From contig NC_030678.2 of the NCBI RefSeq assembly GCF_000004195.4, positions 64,971,378-65,035,377 of the forward strand: 64,000 bases of DNA. Direction: 5' to 3'. Shown here one piece after another: positions 12,245 to 21,956 of the stretch (the first letter of the stretch is position 1; each line of letters starts with the position of its first letter). The notes below the pieces were generated by a model. It made no database searches, was not told where the DNA came from, and saw nothing but the letters and a program-made list of their open reading frames with translations. The stretch comes from Xenopus tropicalis (Eukaryota > Chordata > Amphibia > Anura > Pipidae). A program made the translations under genes and the position numbers.

Positions 12245-12386
12245 TTAAAAATATTATAGGGATAAATATAAGGGGATCATATATTGGGGATTAAGCTCTT
12301 TAAGAAGAAGCAGCAGCTCTTTTCACACAGGTAAGAGACAGGTACACAAGGTTTCAAACTGAAATTTGGTGTGAGAGATTATTTAA

Positions 12387-12793
12387 AGGAGAAATAAAGT
12401 AAAAGTCACTTGGGGGTGCCAAAATGTTAGGCACCCCCAAGTGACTTTACCCGCCTACCTTTTACCCCGGGCTGGTGCCCCTGTTCGCAGAAAACAGCAC
12501 CAGCCCGGGGTAGCAGTGATCGCTTCCTCCTTTGGTATTTGCTGCGCGCGCATGTGCAGTAGAAGTGAAAAGCCGAACTTAAACATTAAAGTCGGTGTTT
12601 CACTCTACCGCGCATGCGCCGACCGCTGGCATTTCAGGCAACGGAAGCAGGAAGCACTCCGCTCCAGGTACCCCGGGCTGGTGCTGTTTTCTGCGAACAG
12701 GGGCACCATTTGGGGTACAAGGTAAGCGGTTACAGTCACTTGGCGGTGCCTAACATTTTGGCACCCCCAAGTGACTTTGCCTTTCCTTCTCCT
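12387..12793. mobile_element. palindromic TTAA-flanked MITE (GTCACTTGGGGGTGCC family)
   Basis: Bounded by TTAA at 12,383-12,386 and 12,794-12,797. Internal inverted repeats include CAAGTGACTTT with AAAGTCACTTG, CCCCGGGCTGGTGC, and GAAAAGCCGAACTT. Related fragments lie at 44,340-44,588 and 54,320-54,365. Confidence 0.8.
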
Positions 12794-13021
12794 TTAATAG
12801 CAGTTTTGGCAGAAAAAGGAAGATCATACAGCTAAGTTCCCAGTATAACATCAGTTATAAGTAGCAGTCTTGCTGGAATGTCCTTCTCATAGGACCCACA
12901 CACAGCTACACTTGGGCAGAAAAACTTAACCAAAAAACACATTTACAAGTACTATGAGCTCTATACCAAAGCTCCTGTTGCTCACCTCTTACAGAACAGA
13001 GCAGAAAGAATACTCTTAGGC

Positions 13022-13395
13022 TGATGCCACACGTGGCGTTTTTACGCTGCGTATTTTCTCAACCTAAAAATGCTGCACAAGCCACACAGCCCCTGACTAT
13101 GGCGTTTTTCAGCCTAGTACTGGTGACGTAGCAAATCCTGTTTCCATGGTGCTAATAGTGTGAAATAGTAAAAAACGCAGCGTATTTCCGCTAGGTCTGG
13201 CAGCTGCCTTTGTGTATACATAGGAATAGGTTGCTGTGCAAATACTAGCGTATTTTGGCAAACGCTTGAAAAATCCGTGGTAAGGTGTAGTTTCCTTCGA
13301 GTCTTTTCAAGTTATTTCTATGGATGATGGTTTCGTGTGTTTTTCAGCCGCCAAGAGAATTAGAAAATATGCAGCATAAAAACGCCACTCAGGCC
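13022..13395. mobile_element. MITE with GATGCCACACGTGGCGTTTT end
   Basis: The left end carries GGCTGATGCCACACG and GGCGTTTTTACGC. The right end has GCATAAAAACGCCAC, its inverted counterpart, but the outermost bases are decayed. The interior repeats CGCAGCGTATTT-like motifs on both strands. Non-coding. Confidence 0.6.
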
Positions 13396-13399
13396 CTCA

Positions 13400-13769
13400 A
13401 TTTCACGGCCCTCCGTGCTGGTTCATAGAAGATTCTGGGAGGGATATACCTTCCTTCTATGATTCTCCCAACCATGCTACAATATAAGAATCTCTATAAT
13501 GCTTTATTTACCAGTAGGTTCTCCCAGCGGAAATGAGGGCACCCACTCTGATTACAAGAGGGACCAGGGACTGGTCCAATTGCAATCTTGGAGTCAGGAA
13601 GGATTTTTTTCCGCCTCTGCGGCAAATTAGAGGGGCTTCGTGGTGGTGGTGGGGGGGGGGTTGCCTTCCTCTGGATCAACTAGCAGTAAGGCAGCTTATA
13701 AATAGGCATTAAAGTTTGAACTTTAAAAATATGTGTATTTTTTTCAACCTAATTTATGATGTTACTATG
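13400..13769 (+). mobile_element. CR1 3'-end remnant
   Basis: Contains TTTACCAGTAGGT, GAGGGCACCCACT, GGAGTCAGGAAGGA, CTCTGCGGCAAATTAGAG, CTTCCTCTGGATCAACTAG and the terminal TTACTATGTAA, all in the order of the CR1 3' end at 15,240-15,655. Confidence 0.8.
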
Positions 13770-13915
13770 TAAACATTAATTAAACCGATAGGATTGCTTT
13801 GCCAGTTAGGATTATTTATATCTTAGTTTGGATCAAATACAAGGTACTGTTTTATTATTCCAGTGATTTGGAACTTTCTGAATAAAAGGTTTCTGGATAG
13901 CAGATCCCATACCTG
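13770..13915 (+). repeat. dispersed repeat fragment (TATGGGATC/GGATAAC family)
   Basis: Contains ATTAAACCGATAGGATTG, TACAAGGTACTGTTTTATTA and GATCCCATACCTGTA, shared with copies at 42,166-42,280 plus 49,336-49,440, 49,745-49,970, 56,228-56,540 and 63,745-64,000. Confidence 0.7.
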
Positions 13916-14589
13916 TAACAGAGTTAAGTACTGAAAGAAAGGAAGAGAGGGAGATGCCGGCTAACTCTATGATCCTGACATGCATACATGCAAAGATCCA
14001 GTTGACATTTTTATTCTTTATGTGCACAAAATAAGTGTTATTTTATGTAGGTGCAATACATTTTAATCTTTAATAATAAGAGCAATTTACACTATGGGTG
14101 CTGCCCGTTTCCTAATATTCTACAAAAGGATCGAATGCTGTTTAATATGCGAATATGAAAGCCTCTTCCTAGTAAGTTGCCATCTGCACTGGTGATGGGA
14201 AGTCTGCACATTTTTCCAAGTTTAAAAGAAAAAGTTGCTGTGATTGAGTTATAGATTAACTATGGATGCGGTTATGGAACACCAACTGAAGTTGTGCCAA
14301 ACACTTGGGTGTTGTTTTAATTGATATTATTTTATATTCCTGTGCTGTTATTTCTTTCCCCATTAGCCTTGGGCACTGATCTATATTGTGATTTGTTTGA
14401 TTGTTGGCAAAAAGAGAATTTCACTTACCTACTTGCCGTAAATTCCATTTCTGACATATCAGCACAAATGGGGCAGTATTGCCCTGCCCAGAAAAGGAGG
14501 TAGGACCTACACCAAAGCCAATCAAAATGAGTCCTTACCTATAAGATCACCTGTATTCCCCCTCACAATTGTTATACATTTGACATAGA
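13916..14589. other. unassigned non-coding stretch
   Basis: No gene or terminal-repeat element was recognised. Confidence 0.4.
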
Positions 14590-14599
14590 ACTACAGAAA

Positions 14600-15655
14600 A
14601 CTGTAGGGGGGGGGTATTATGAGTAATGTATCAGTGTTTGCAGATGACACAAAACTCTGCAGACCAGTCAATTCTATCCAGGATGTGACATCCCTGCAGC
14701 AGGATCTTGACCAACTGGCAATCTGGGCAGCTAAGTGGCAGATGAGATTTAATGTGGATAAATGTAAGGTCATGCACCTGGGATGTAAAAATATGCAAGC
14801 CCTGTATACCCTAAATGGGACTGCACTAGGCAAATCCATTATGGAGAAGGACCTTGGAGTCCTTGTAGATAATAAACTTGGCTGTAGCAAGCAATGCCAG
14901 GCAGCAGCTGCAAGGGCAAACAAGGTTTTGAGCTGTATTAAAAGGGGTATAGATTCACGGGAGGAGGGGGTTATTCTTCCCCTTTACAGAGCGCTGGTAA
15001 GGCCCCATCTAGAATATGCTGTTCAGTTTTGGTCTCCAGTGCTCAAACGGGACATTACTGAGTTAGAGAGGGTCCAGAGAAGGGCAACTAAGCTGGTAAA
15101 GGGTATGGAAAGTCTCAGTTACGAAGAAAGACTGGCCAAGTTGGGTCTGTTTACACTGGAGAAGAGGCGCTTAAGAGGTGACATGATAACTATGTATAAA
15201 TATATAAAGGGATCATATAATAACCTTTCTAATGTTTTATTTACCAGTAGGTCCTTCCAACGGACACGAGGGCACCCACTTCGTTTAGAAGAAGGGAGGT
15301 TCCATTTAAACATTCGGAAAGGATTTTTTACAGTGAAAGCTGTGAAGTTTTGGAATTCCCTCCCCGAATCAGTCGTGCTGGCTGATACATTATATAACTT
15401 TAAGAAGGGGCTGGATGGATTCTTAGCAAGTGAGGGAATACAGGGTTATGGGAGATAGCTCTTAGTACAAGTTGATCCAGGGACTGGTCAGGAAGGAATT
15501 TTTTCCCCTCTGCGGCAAATTAGAGAGGCTTCAGATGGGGTTTTTTGCCTTCCTCTGGATCAACTAGTAGTTAGGCAGGTTATATATAGGCATTATGGTT
15601 GAACTTGATGGACGTATGTCTTTTTTTCAACACAACTTACTATGTTACTATGTAA
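14600..15655 (+). mobile_element. 5'-truncated CR1 LINE
   Basis: Starts inside the reverse-transcriptase gene just before FADDTK and runs through the stop at 15,456, the 3' UTR (GGCAAATTAGAGAGGCTTC) and the CR1 terminus ACTTACTATGTTACTATG at about 15,655. 5' truncation is the normal result of LINE retrotransposition. Confidence 0.9.
14619..15458 (+). pseudogene. CR1 reverse transcriptase, C-terminal part
   Basis: An open frame of about 280 residues covers motif C (SVFADDTKL), the MRFNVDKCKVMHLG segment, [61 protein letters not shown] and a C-terminus ending near GIQGYGR. Motifs A and B and the endonuclease are missing, so it is a non-functional fragment although still unbroken in frame. The near-identical sequence at 47,675-48,094 belongs to the same CR1 subfamily. 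Confidence 0.85.
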
Positions 15656-16235
15656 TACTTGGGATGGGAAACCTTGTACTGACATGTTGGGACTAGAAGA
15701 AATGGAATTTACATCAAGTAGCTGATTACACATCATCTTGAAAAATGAACTAAAATGTTCTGAAAGCTTGCTATGATTATCTTAGTTAGCCAATAAAGGT
15801 ATCACCTTTATACCACTTTTGTTATTTTTTTATTTAAAAAGGGTTACCCTGTAAAATTCAAGAACTCATCTAAGCCACCTAAGTAACAGAATCTGCCACC
15901 ACATCACTAGGAAGGGCATTCCACAACCTCACTGCCCTCACCGTAAAAAAACACCTATGCTGTTCCGTTCCTCTAATCTAAAGGGGTGGCCACTGGTGCA
16001 CTGATTTTATGAGGAAAAAAGCAAATCCCCTCTAACTTGCTTGTACAGAGTAATCATGTCCCCTCATAAGTGCCTTTTTTTCCAGAGAAAACCCCAACCT
16101 TGAAGGTCAAACCTCACGGTTTAAATCTTCCATCCCCTTTACCAGTTTAGTCTCTGCACTTTTCTCTAATTTTCATATTTAAAAAATATTTTTGGATTCC
16201 CCCTTCCATCTCTATTTTAGCTTGCCTGATCACTT

Positions 16236-16660
16236 TTATGCATGCTTTTTTTTTTTGCTTCCTTGTACCTGATGAAAGTTTCTGCTGTCCCAACATAAAG
16301 GTTTTGCCTTGCAATGCCTTTTCTTGCTTACAAGGGGAATATACTGACCGGTATACTTGCTAAGCAATGTTTGAATATTCCATTTTCCTTCTGTGTTTAA
16401 CCCTGTGAAAAGCATTTCCCAGTTGATACATTGCAGAGATCTCCTTATACTGGCAAAGTCTGCACATCTAAAATTAAGTGTTTTAGTTACTCCCTTATAT
16501 AGCTTTCTCTGCAGCTTTATCTCAAAAGAGACCATGTTATGATCACTGTTCCCTAAACGTTCACCCACACAAATGTTAGAGATGAGTTTGTTATTATTAG
16601 ATATCACCAGATCCAAAAGAGATTCAATAGTAATAGGATCTTGAGCTGCCTGAAATAAAA
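16236..16660 (-). pseudogene. CR1 endonuclease remnant
   Basis: Segments LLDLVISNNNKLISNICVGE and RLGNSDHNMVSFEIKLQRKL mark the end of the CR1 endonuclease; SDH is the catalytic tail motif. The apparent open frame extends to 16,811 only because it runs into the inserted hAT element. Confidence 0.75.
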
Positions 16661-16675
16661 AGTTATCATGTAGCA

Positions 16676-17497
16676 CAGGGCTGTCCAACTGGCGGCCCGC
16701 GACCCCCCTCTGTGTGGCCCCCCCACCTGTCTGGCTGCTTTGATGGTTTACCTTTGTGGAAACTTTAAATGGTATCAGTACTAAGATTAAATGGCTCCCT
16801 GCATGGTTCACACCTCATATTCAGACTGTAATCCCCCTGTATTGTTTAAATATGTAATCCCCTGTACTGTTCACATCTTTTTACCCCTGCATTGTTCACA
16901 CCTCAGACTCAGGCTCTAATCACCCACATTGTTCCCCTGTGCACACCTCAGAGCAGTGCCAGCATTGTGTCAGTGTATGCTGTCTGTGTGTGCCATACTC
17001 TGCCTGCCCTATGCTGTCTGTGTGTGCCATACTCTGCCTGCCCTATGCTGCCTGTGTGTGCCATACTCTGCCTGCCCTATGCTGCCTGTGGGAGGTGAAC
17101 CTGGCAGGGGTTTGCTCTGGGAGTTTGTTAGCATTTGAAAATAGTCATGATATGGTCCCTAATATGTGTAATTATATGCAGGGGGTTGCTGTGCTATCCA
17201 CAGGGGAAGAGGAGGCATAGGAATTTAAGGTTGTGTCTTAATATGACATAATATAATTATTTCACATATGAATGAAGGGTGATATCTCTACAGTGAGCAC
17301 CAACCATTTGGGGTTTTGCTGCGCTACCACCATTAATGTGGGTATAGTCTTAAAAGCTCTTGTGATAACATGGGTGTGGTTTTAAGTGGGTGTGGTTTAA
17401 AAAGGGGGAGTGGTCAAACTGGCTTCCATTATCGGCCCTCTACCATGTTGGCCAGAAAAATTCCGGCCCTCGGTACCACAGAAGTTGGACAGCGCTG
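16676..17497 (+). mobile_element. hAT-type non-autonomous element (MITE), copy 2
   Basis: Starts CAGGGCTGTCCAACTGGCGG and ends AGTTGGACAGCGCTG. Flanking 8-bp sequences ATGTAGCA (16,668-16,675) and ATTTAGCA (17,498-17,505) differ by one base. The uninterrupted CR1 copy near 8,300 reads ATTTAGCATATTTGCAAA here, confirming the insertion point. The interior has about three 34-bp minisatellite units at 16,980-17,085. Confidence 0.9.
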
Positions 17498-18175
17498 ATT
17501 TAGCATATTTACAAGTCTACTAGCTTCTTCTGAATTATCCACCCCATTACCCCAGTCAATGTCCGGATAATTAGAGTTCCCCCATCATAACTTGACCTAG
17601 TTGTTAAGACTCCTTCATTTGCAATAGCAGTTGGGCCTCATCCTCCTCACTTATACAAGGTGGTTTATAACATATACCAATGATAATTTTCTTTGTAACC
17701 TTTAACTCTGCTGAAATTTCTACGCAAAGGTATTCCACAGTGCCCCTGGTAATTTCTTTAGCACATGAATTTAAATTTGACTTTACATAAAGACAAACCC
17801 CTTCACCCTTTTAAATCCCTCTGTCCCTCCTAAAAAGTGTGTAACCATTTAAATTCACAGCCCAGTCGCATGTTTCATCCCACCAGGTCTCAGTGATACC
17901 AATGAAATCATAGTTTTTAGTACATGCAATTGATGCATTAGCCAGCATGGAGCGGAGGTTACTACTTTTCCCTCTGATATTTACATTAGGTAATGGAGCG
18001 TTAGATCTAAGGTTAATATTAGGCTGTTTCTTTGTAACAGTGGAAACTCCTTAGCTGGCAAACTGTTTGCCCCCCTCACTCCTCCCCCATGACCCCTTGC
18101 TAATCCCACTGCCCGTCTACATTAGCTTTCACATTAAACTTTAGCTCACCCACCCCTTCTTGCCTAGTTTAAACA

Positions 18176-18436
18176 CTACTCCAGTCTCTTAGCCATTGTC
18201 TCCCCTAGCACAGCGGAGCCCCTTCTATTGAAGTGAAATCTATCATGGCTATATAGATTGTACCCCAAAGAAAAGTCAGTCCAGCGCTCTAGGAACCCAA
18301 ACCCTTCCTTCCTACACCAAGACTTTAGCCACGCATTAAGCTCCCTAAGCTCCTGCTGTCTACCTAAACTTGCACGTGGCACAGGCAAAACTTCAGAAAA
18401 AATAACATTGGAGGACCTTTCCTTAATCAGCATCAA
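18176..18436 (-). pseudogene. CR1 ORF1 esterase-like domain, C-terminal part
   Basis: The frame contains VIFSEVLPVPRASLGRQQEL, then RELNAWLKSWCRKEGFGFLE and FHFNRRGSAVLGETMAKRLE. This matches the SGNH/esterase-like domain in the first ORF of many vertebrate CR1 elements, with the Asp/His-type terminal block. A second copy with the same motifs lies at 50,890-51,225 on the + strand. Partial and inactive. Confidence 0.7.
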
Positions 18437-18440
18437 TCAA

Positions 18441-18784
18441 CCAACCTGTGCTGATACCACACACCAGTGAAGTAGTCCCATAATGCAAGGACACACCAGT
18501 GACTAGTGCAAATCCACCTAAGGACCCAAGACTGCTACAGTTCATGCAAGGCTGATACCAAACTTGCCACCACACAGAACTACTGACCTCAAGAGGCTAC
18601 TGAACCAGCACTTAGCTAGTGTTAAGTTCAGGTACTGCACATGCAACTTCTCAGGTCAGCTAATCAACCTACAGACTTCTGGTGCCAACCAGCCACATGC
18701 ATGTTTACCACTGGTGCACAAACCTCTAGCGCACCATGTTTCAAACCACCAGAACGAAGGTCGCTAGCACATAAGCTAGCATTG
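18441..18784. other. degenerate repeat-like non-coding DNA
   Basis: Loose recurrence of ACTGCACATGCAA, CACCAGTG and AACCAGC-type words, continuing at 20,197 after the Penelope-like insertion. No coding potential was seen. Confidence 0.4.
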
Positions 18785-19145
18785 CTCTTGCATAACTAGT
18801 GTGTTGGAAGCGCATGAAAAATAAAAAAACAAAATAGTGCAATATGTTTCAAAAGTTAATGAAACTGAAAAGAAAGAGTTATGCCTATAACTCTAAATAA
18901 TGGCAAAGTGCAGATAAAATATACAAATGGCAGAGTGGTGTAGTTGCACACTCACCAGATGGTAGTTTAAGATATGCAGAGGTAAGTAAAATCCACTGTT
19001 GATAGAGGTAGGTTCAAGGTCTCCATTCAGTTTGGGAAAGCAAAAGATAAAACAGAATATAGTGTAATACCCTTTATTAAAAATAGTCCTGCTGCAGTAC
19101 AGGCTACTTACAGTATCTGGATAAGAACAAAACGTATCAAAAATA

Positions 19146-19186
19146 GCTCTACGCGTTTCACGTGTCCGCCACGCTTCATCAGAAGC
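19146..19186 (-). ncRNA. hammerhead-ribozyme-like motif (left arm, copy A)
   Basis: Reverse strand: stem I GCTT/GAGC (one G-U), core CTGATGA plus an extra A, stem II GCGTG/CACGT with a 5-base loop, core GAAA, stem III ACG/CGT without loop, then A before the 3' half of stem I. Order and core agree with type I hammerheads. The extra A and loopless stem III are atypical. Confidence 0.5.
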
Positions 19187-19635
19187 AATAAAAATGTAAT
19201 GTAAAAATAACATCTTATACTGGCAAATCACATGCATAAAATGGTAATTAAGATGCTGCCAAATCTAGCATTTTAGTTTAGCTTTTGTTTTTGTACAATT
19301 TTGTGTTTTGTCTTGTTTTATTTATTTTTACTTTTGAGAAGGAAAGGAAGGTGAGAAGGTTAAAGGAATTAATGGCAAAGTGAATAAGGGAGGGAAATAG
19401 AGAAAAAAAAAAAAAAAATCTGGCCGGGGGGACTCATGGGATTTGTATGCAGCTCCTCTATATGGTGGGCGGATCACAACCACATTGATTATGTCACTAC
19501 TCCCTCCCCCTTTCCCCATTGGTTTATACTTAATGTGCACCTATGTTCTGTGGGTCAGCTGTATTTCATCTTAATTACCATTTTATACATGTGATTTGCC
19601 AGTATAAGATGTTGTTTTTACATTACATTTTTATT

Positions 19636-19676
19636 GCTCCTGATGAAGCGTGGCGGACACGTGAAACGCGTAGAGC
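19636..19676 (+). ncRNA. hammerhead-ribozyme-like motif (right arm, copy A)
   Basis: Stem I GCTC (19,636-19,639) pairs with GAGC (19,673-19,676). Core CTGATGA lies at 19,640-19,646, stem II GCGTG/CACGT at 19,648-19,652 and 19,658-19,662, core GAAA at 19,663-19,666, and stem III ACG/CGT at 19,666-19,671. The predicted cleavage residue is A19,672. Hammerheads are known in Penelope-like elements; activity here is not shown. Confidence 0.5.
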
Positions 19677-20229
19677 TATTTTTGATACGTTTTGTTCTTA
19701 TCCAGATACTGTAAGTAGCCTGTACTGCAGCAGGACTATTTTTAATAAAGGGTATTACACTATATTCTGTTTTATCTTTTGCTTTCCCAAACTGAATGGA
19801 GACCTTGAACCTACCTCTATCAACAGTGGATTTTACTTACCTCTGCATATCTTAAACCACCATCTGGTGAGTGTGCAACTACACCACTCTGCCATTTGTA
19901 TATTTTATCTGCACTTTGCCATTATTTAGAGTTATAGGCATAACTCTTTCTTTTCAGTTTCATTAACTTTTTAAACATATTGCACTATTTTGTATTTTTA
20001 TTTTTTATTTTTCATGCGCTTCCAACACACTGGGTCTGCACATGTTTTAATACCCATCCAAGAGGGGTATTTTCTTTGGAGGAAGCAGCAGGAGATTTGA
20101 GCACCACGCTTATTGTCTACATTGAAGGCTGAAAGCAATTAAGCACGAGGACACCTATAGCGCTGAGTATCACTCACAAACCTCTCTTGCATAACTGATG
20201 CACAAGTCACCTTCTACACATGCAACTAC

Positions 20230-20685
20230 TAATGCACTAGCCAGTTACTGCACATGCAAAAAACCACAGCAAGGCCAGTAGCCATGCAAGCCAAAGGCCA
20301 TGACCAGTGACCACGCGAGCCAAAGGCCATAACCAGGGTCAGCGGACACCAGAGCCAAAGGCCATAACCATGGCCAGCGACCCCCCACAGCCAAAGGCCA
20401 TAACCAGGGCTAGCAGCCCCCACAGCCAAAGGCCATAACCAGGGGCAGTGGCCCCCACAGCCAAAGGCCACAAACAGGACCAGCAGACAAGCGAGCCAGA
20501 GCCCATGACAAGGGCCAGCAGACATACAAGCCAGAGGCTGCAACAAGGGCCAGCAGACACGCAAGCCAGAGGCCAAGACAAGGGCCAGCAGACACGCAAG
20601 CCAGAGGCCATGACAAGGGCCAAAGGGCCAGCAGACACGCAAGCTAAAGGAAATGACAAGGGCCATCAGACATGCAAGGATTATC
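20230..20685 (+). repeat. minisatellite (~34-36 bp unit)
   Basis: Repeats of AGCCAAAGGCCATAACCAGG and, further right, AGCCAGAGGCCATGACAAGG with GGCCAGCAGACACGC. Long open frames on both strands are a by-product of the repeat and are not treated as genes. Confidence 0.85.
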
Positions 20686-21245
20686 AGCAAAGCAAACTAC
20701 GACCATGCCTGTCCAATGCTAAATAAATTGTGTTGGGTCCTAATGCAGACACTAGAGAATGCCTGCCGATACAGCAAATAAGAGAAAATAGCCGTGCACA
20801 CAACTCGACATGTAGTTAAACTGCAACTTCGTTCATACCTGAGCCAACCAAAAAGGAATGAAATCTCTAAGAGAAACCTATATTTCACAGAAATGCACAG
20901 CAGAAATAGGACACAAAAAGGAGAAAAATTGCTTCAGCAGTGCCAACTCCCAGCCCATCCTAAAAACAGCTGGTGTAATAATGAGCACCCATACCGCTGT
21001 GACTGCACAGAGGATTTAGGCTTACAAATAAAAGACTTTATTACAAATAAAAAACTTGATTTCTTTTGGTCAGTTTCACCAATTATCTAACCCTTGTTTT
21101 GGCCCAAATAACACTAGGATTCTTAGGCCAAATTTAAATTTAAAAAAAACAAAAAAAACACTTTTACTGTTGGTCAGTTTAATTTATTGCCTTCCCCTAA
21201 TTTAGCCATTGCTTTGTCCCTATATTATGAAAAACTTGCCCTTGT
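20686..21245. other. unassigned non-coding stretch
   Basis: No gene recognised. The right part contains CATTGCTTTGTCCCTATATT, which resembles sequence to the right of the piggyBac insertion at about 30,470 and 31,180. Confidence 0.4.
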
Positions 21246-21249
21246 TTAA

Positions 21250-21956
21250 CCCTTTCACTGCCAGCCGATTTGTCCCAAAAGTGAACATCTACTGCCAAGC
21301 CGTTTTTAGACAATTTGCACTCATTACATTTGCTTCGGTTTCTTGACAAGAAAACCTACATGAAATTAAGCATGTTATATATCGTTTTTTCCGGAACGAA
21401 TTGGGCTTGAACATTATAATAAAATTTTGTACTTTTTCTGGAGATTTAACACATTTTTTGAGTGAAATATGTTAAAAAAAAGTGAAATAAAGAAAAAAGT
21501 ATTTTTATTTTGTGTTTTTTTTCCAAGAACGATTACATTAACTTACAAAAATTTTACTGTTTGTAAAAGCCCTGCTTCTGCTGAATCCAACAATACCAAA
21601 TATGTGTTGGTAAGCCACTTTTCTTGTCCAGAAGACACCCCAATAATAAAACAGCGTTTTGTGCAATTTTACATCGAAAAAAAAAGCGAAAAGGCCATCT
21701 CTATTTTAACATGGCATATCTTATGACAGAAATGGAATACCCACATAAGTCACACATTTTTAGAAACTGCACACCTCTATATTTTTAGTTGTGGTGTAGT
21801 TTTTGCTCTAAATGTAGCTCCTGTCATACAGATAGCGTAAAAACATATACCATATTTTAATTTTTTTTTTTTTTTCTGAAACACTATCACCGTCACAAAG
21901 TCCAAAGTAAATTTGAGAATAAAACACCAATGAAAATTTTCAAATGAAGGCAGGTT
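21250..21956 (-). mobile_element. piggyBac left-end (3' of transposase) region
   Basis: This stretch is homologous, in inverted orientation, to 48,840-49,335, the end of the second piggyBac element. Shared words include GAATTGGGCTT, TTTGTAAAAGCCCTG and ATACCAAATATGTG. No coding sequence. Confidence 0.75.

Larger units (their letters stand above)
10335..12382 (+). mobile_element. decayed CR1 fragment split by TTAA MITEs
   Basis: CR1 sense sequence appears in three pieces: 10,335-10,713 (CTAAACCAAGGTCTGTTGGT, then a KSIMEKD-like RT segment), 11,547-11,687 (AGGGCAACTAAGCTGGTAAA, encoding the ATKLVKG region), and 12,249-12,382 (a weak GGGATCATAT match). Between them lie MITEs inserted at TTAA sites. 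No usable reading frame survives. Confidence 0.7.
15860..18440 (-). mobile_element. old CR1 LINE copy, reverse orientation, interrupted by hAT MITE
   Basis: Reverse-strand reading gives, from right to left, an esterase-like ORF1 end (18,176-18,436), endonuclease segments (EEPTR-like and GNSDHNMVSFE at 16,300-16,660) and the CR1 3' coding end near 15,980-16,160. Large internal parts, including most of the RT, are missing. A hAT MITE sits inside at 16,676-17,497 with a TSD matching CR1 sequence. Confidence 0.75.
18798..20183. mobile_element. Penelope-like insertion, inverted dimer of tails (copy A)
   Basis: Perfect 13-bp flanking duplications, CTCTTGCATAACT, lie at 18,785-18,797 and 20,184-20,196. 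Inside are two long inverted arms (about 18,798-19,250 and 19,560-20,033), a ~310-bp centre with a poly-A run (19,399-19,418), and an extra ~150 bp on the right only. Each arm has a hammerhead-like motif near CTGATGAAGCGTGG. No protein-coding part remains. Assignment to Penelope-like elements rests on shared architecture with the coding copy at 56,995-59,714. Confidence 0.65.

Noticed and set aside
18893..19929. Two nearly identical 114-128 residue frames on opposite strands
   Set aside because: They are the inverted arms of the Penelope-like insertion. Each covers the ribozyme-like motif and tail, with no RT or nuclease motif.
20229..20726. Open frames of 92-153 codons on both strands
   Set aside because: Caused by the 34-36 bp minisatellite; low-complexity peptides with no family resemblance.
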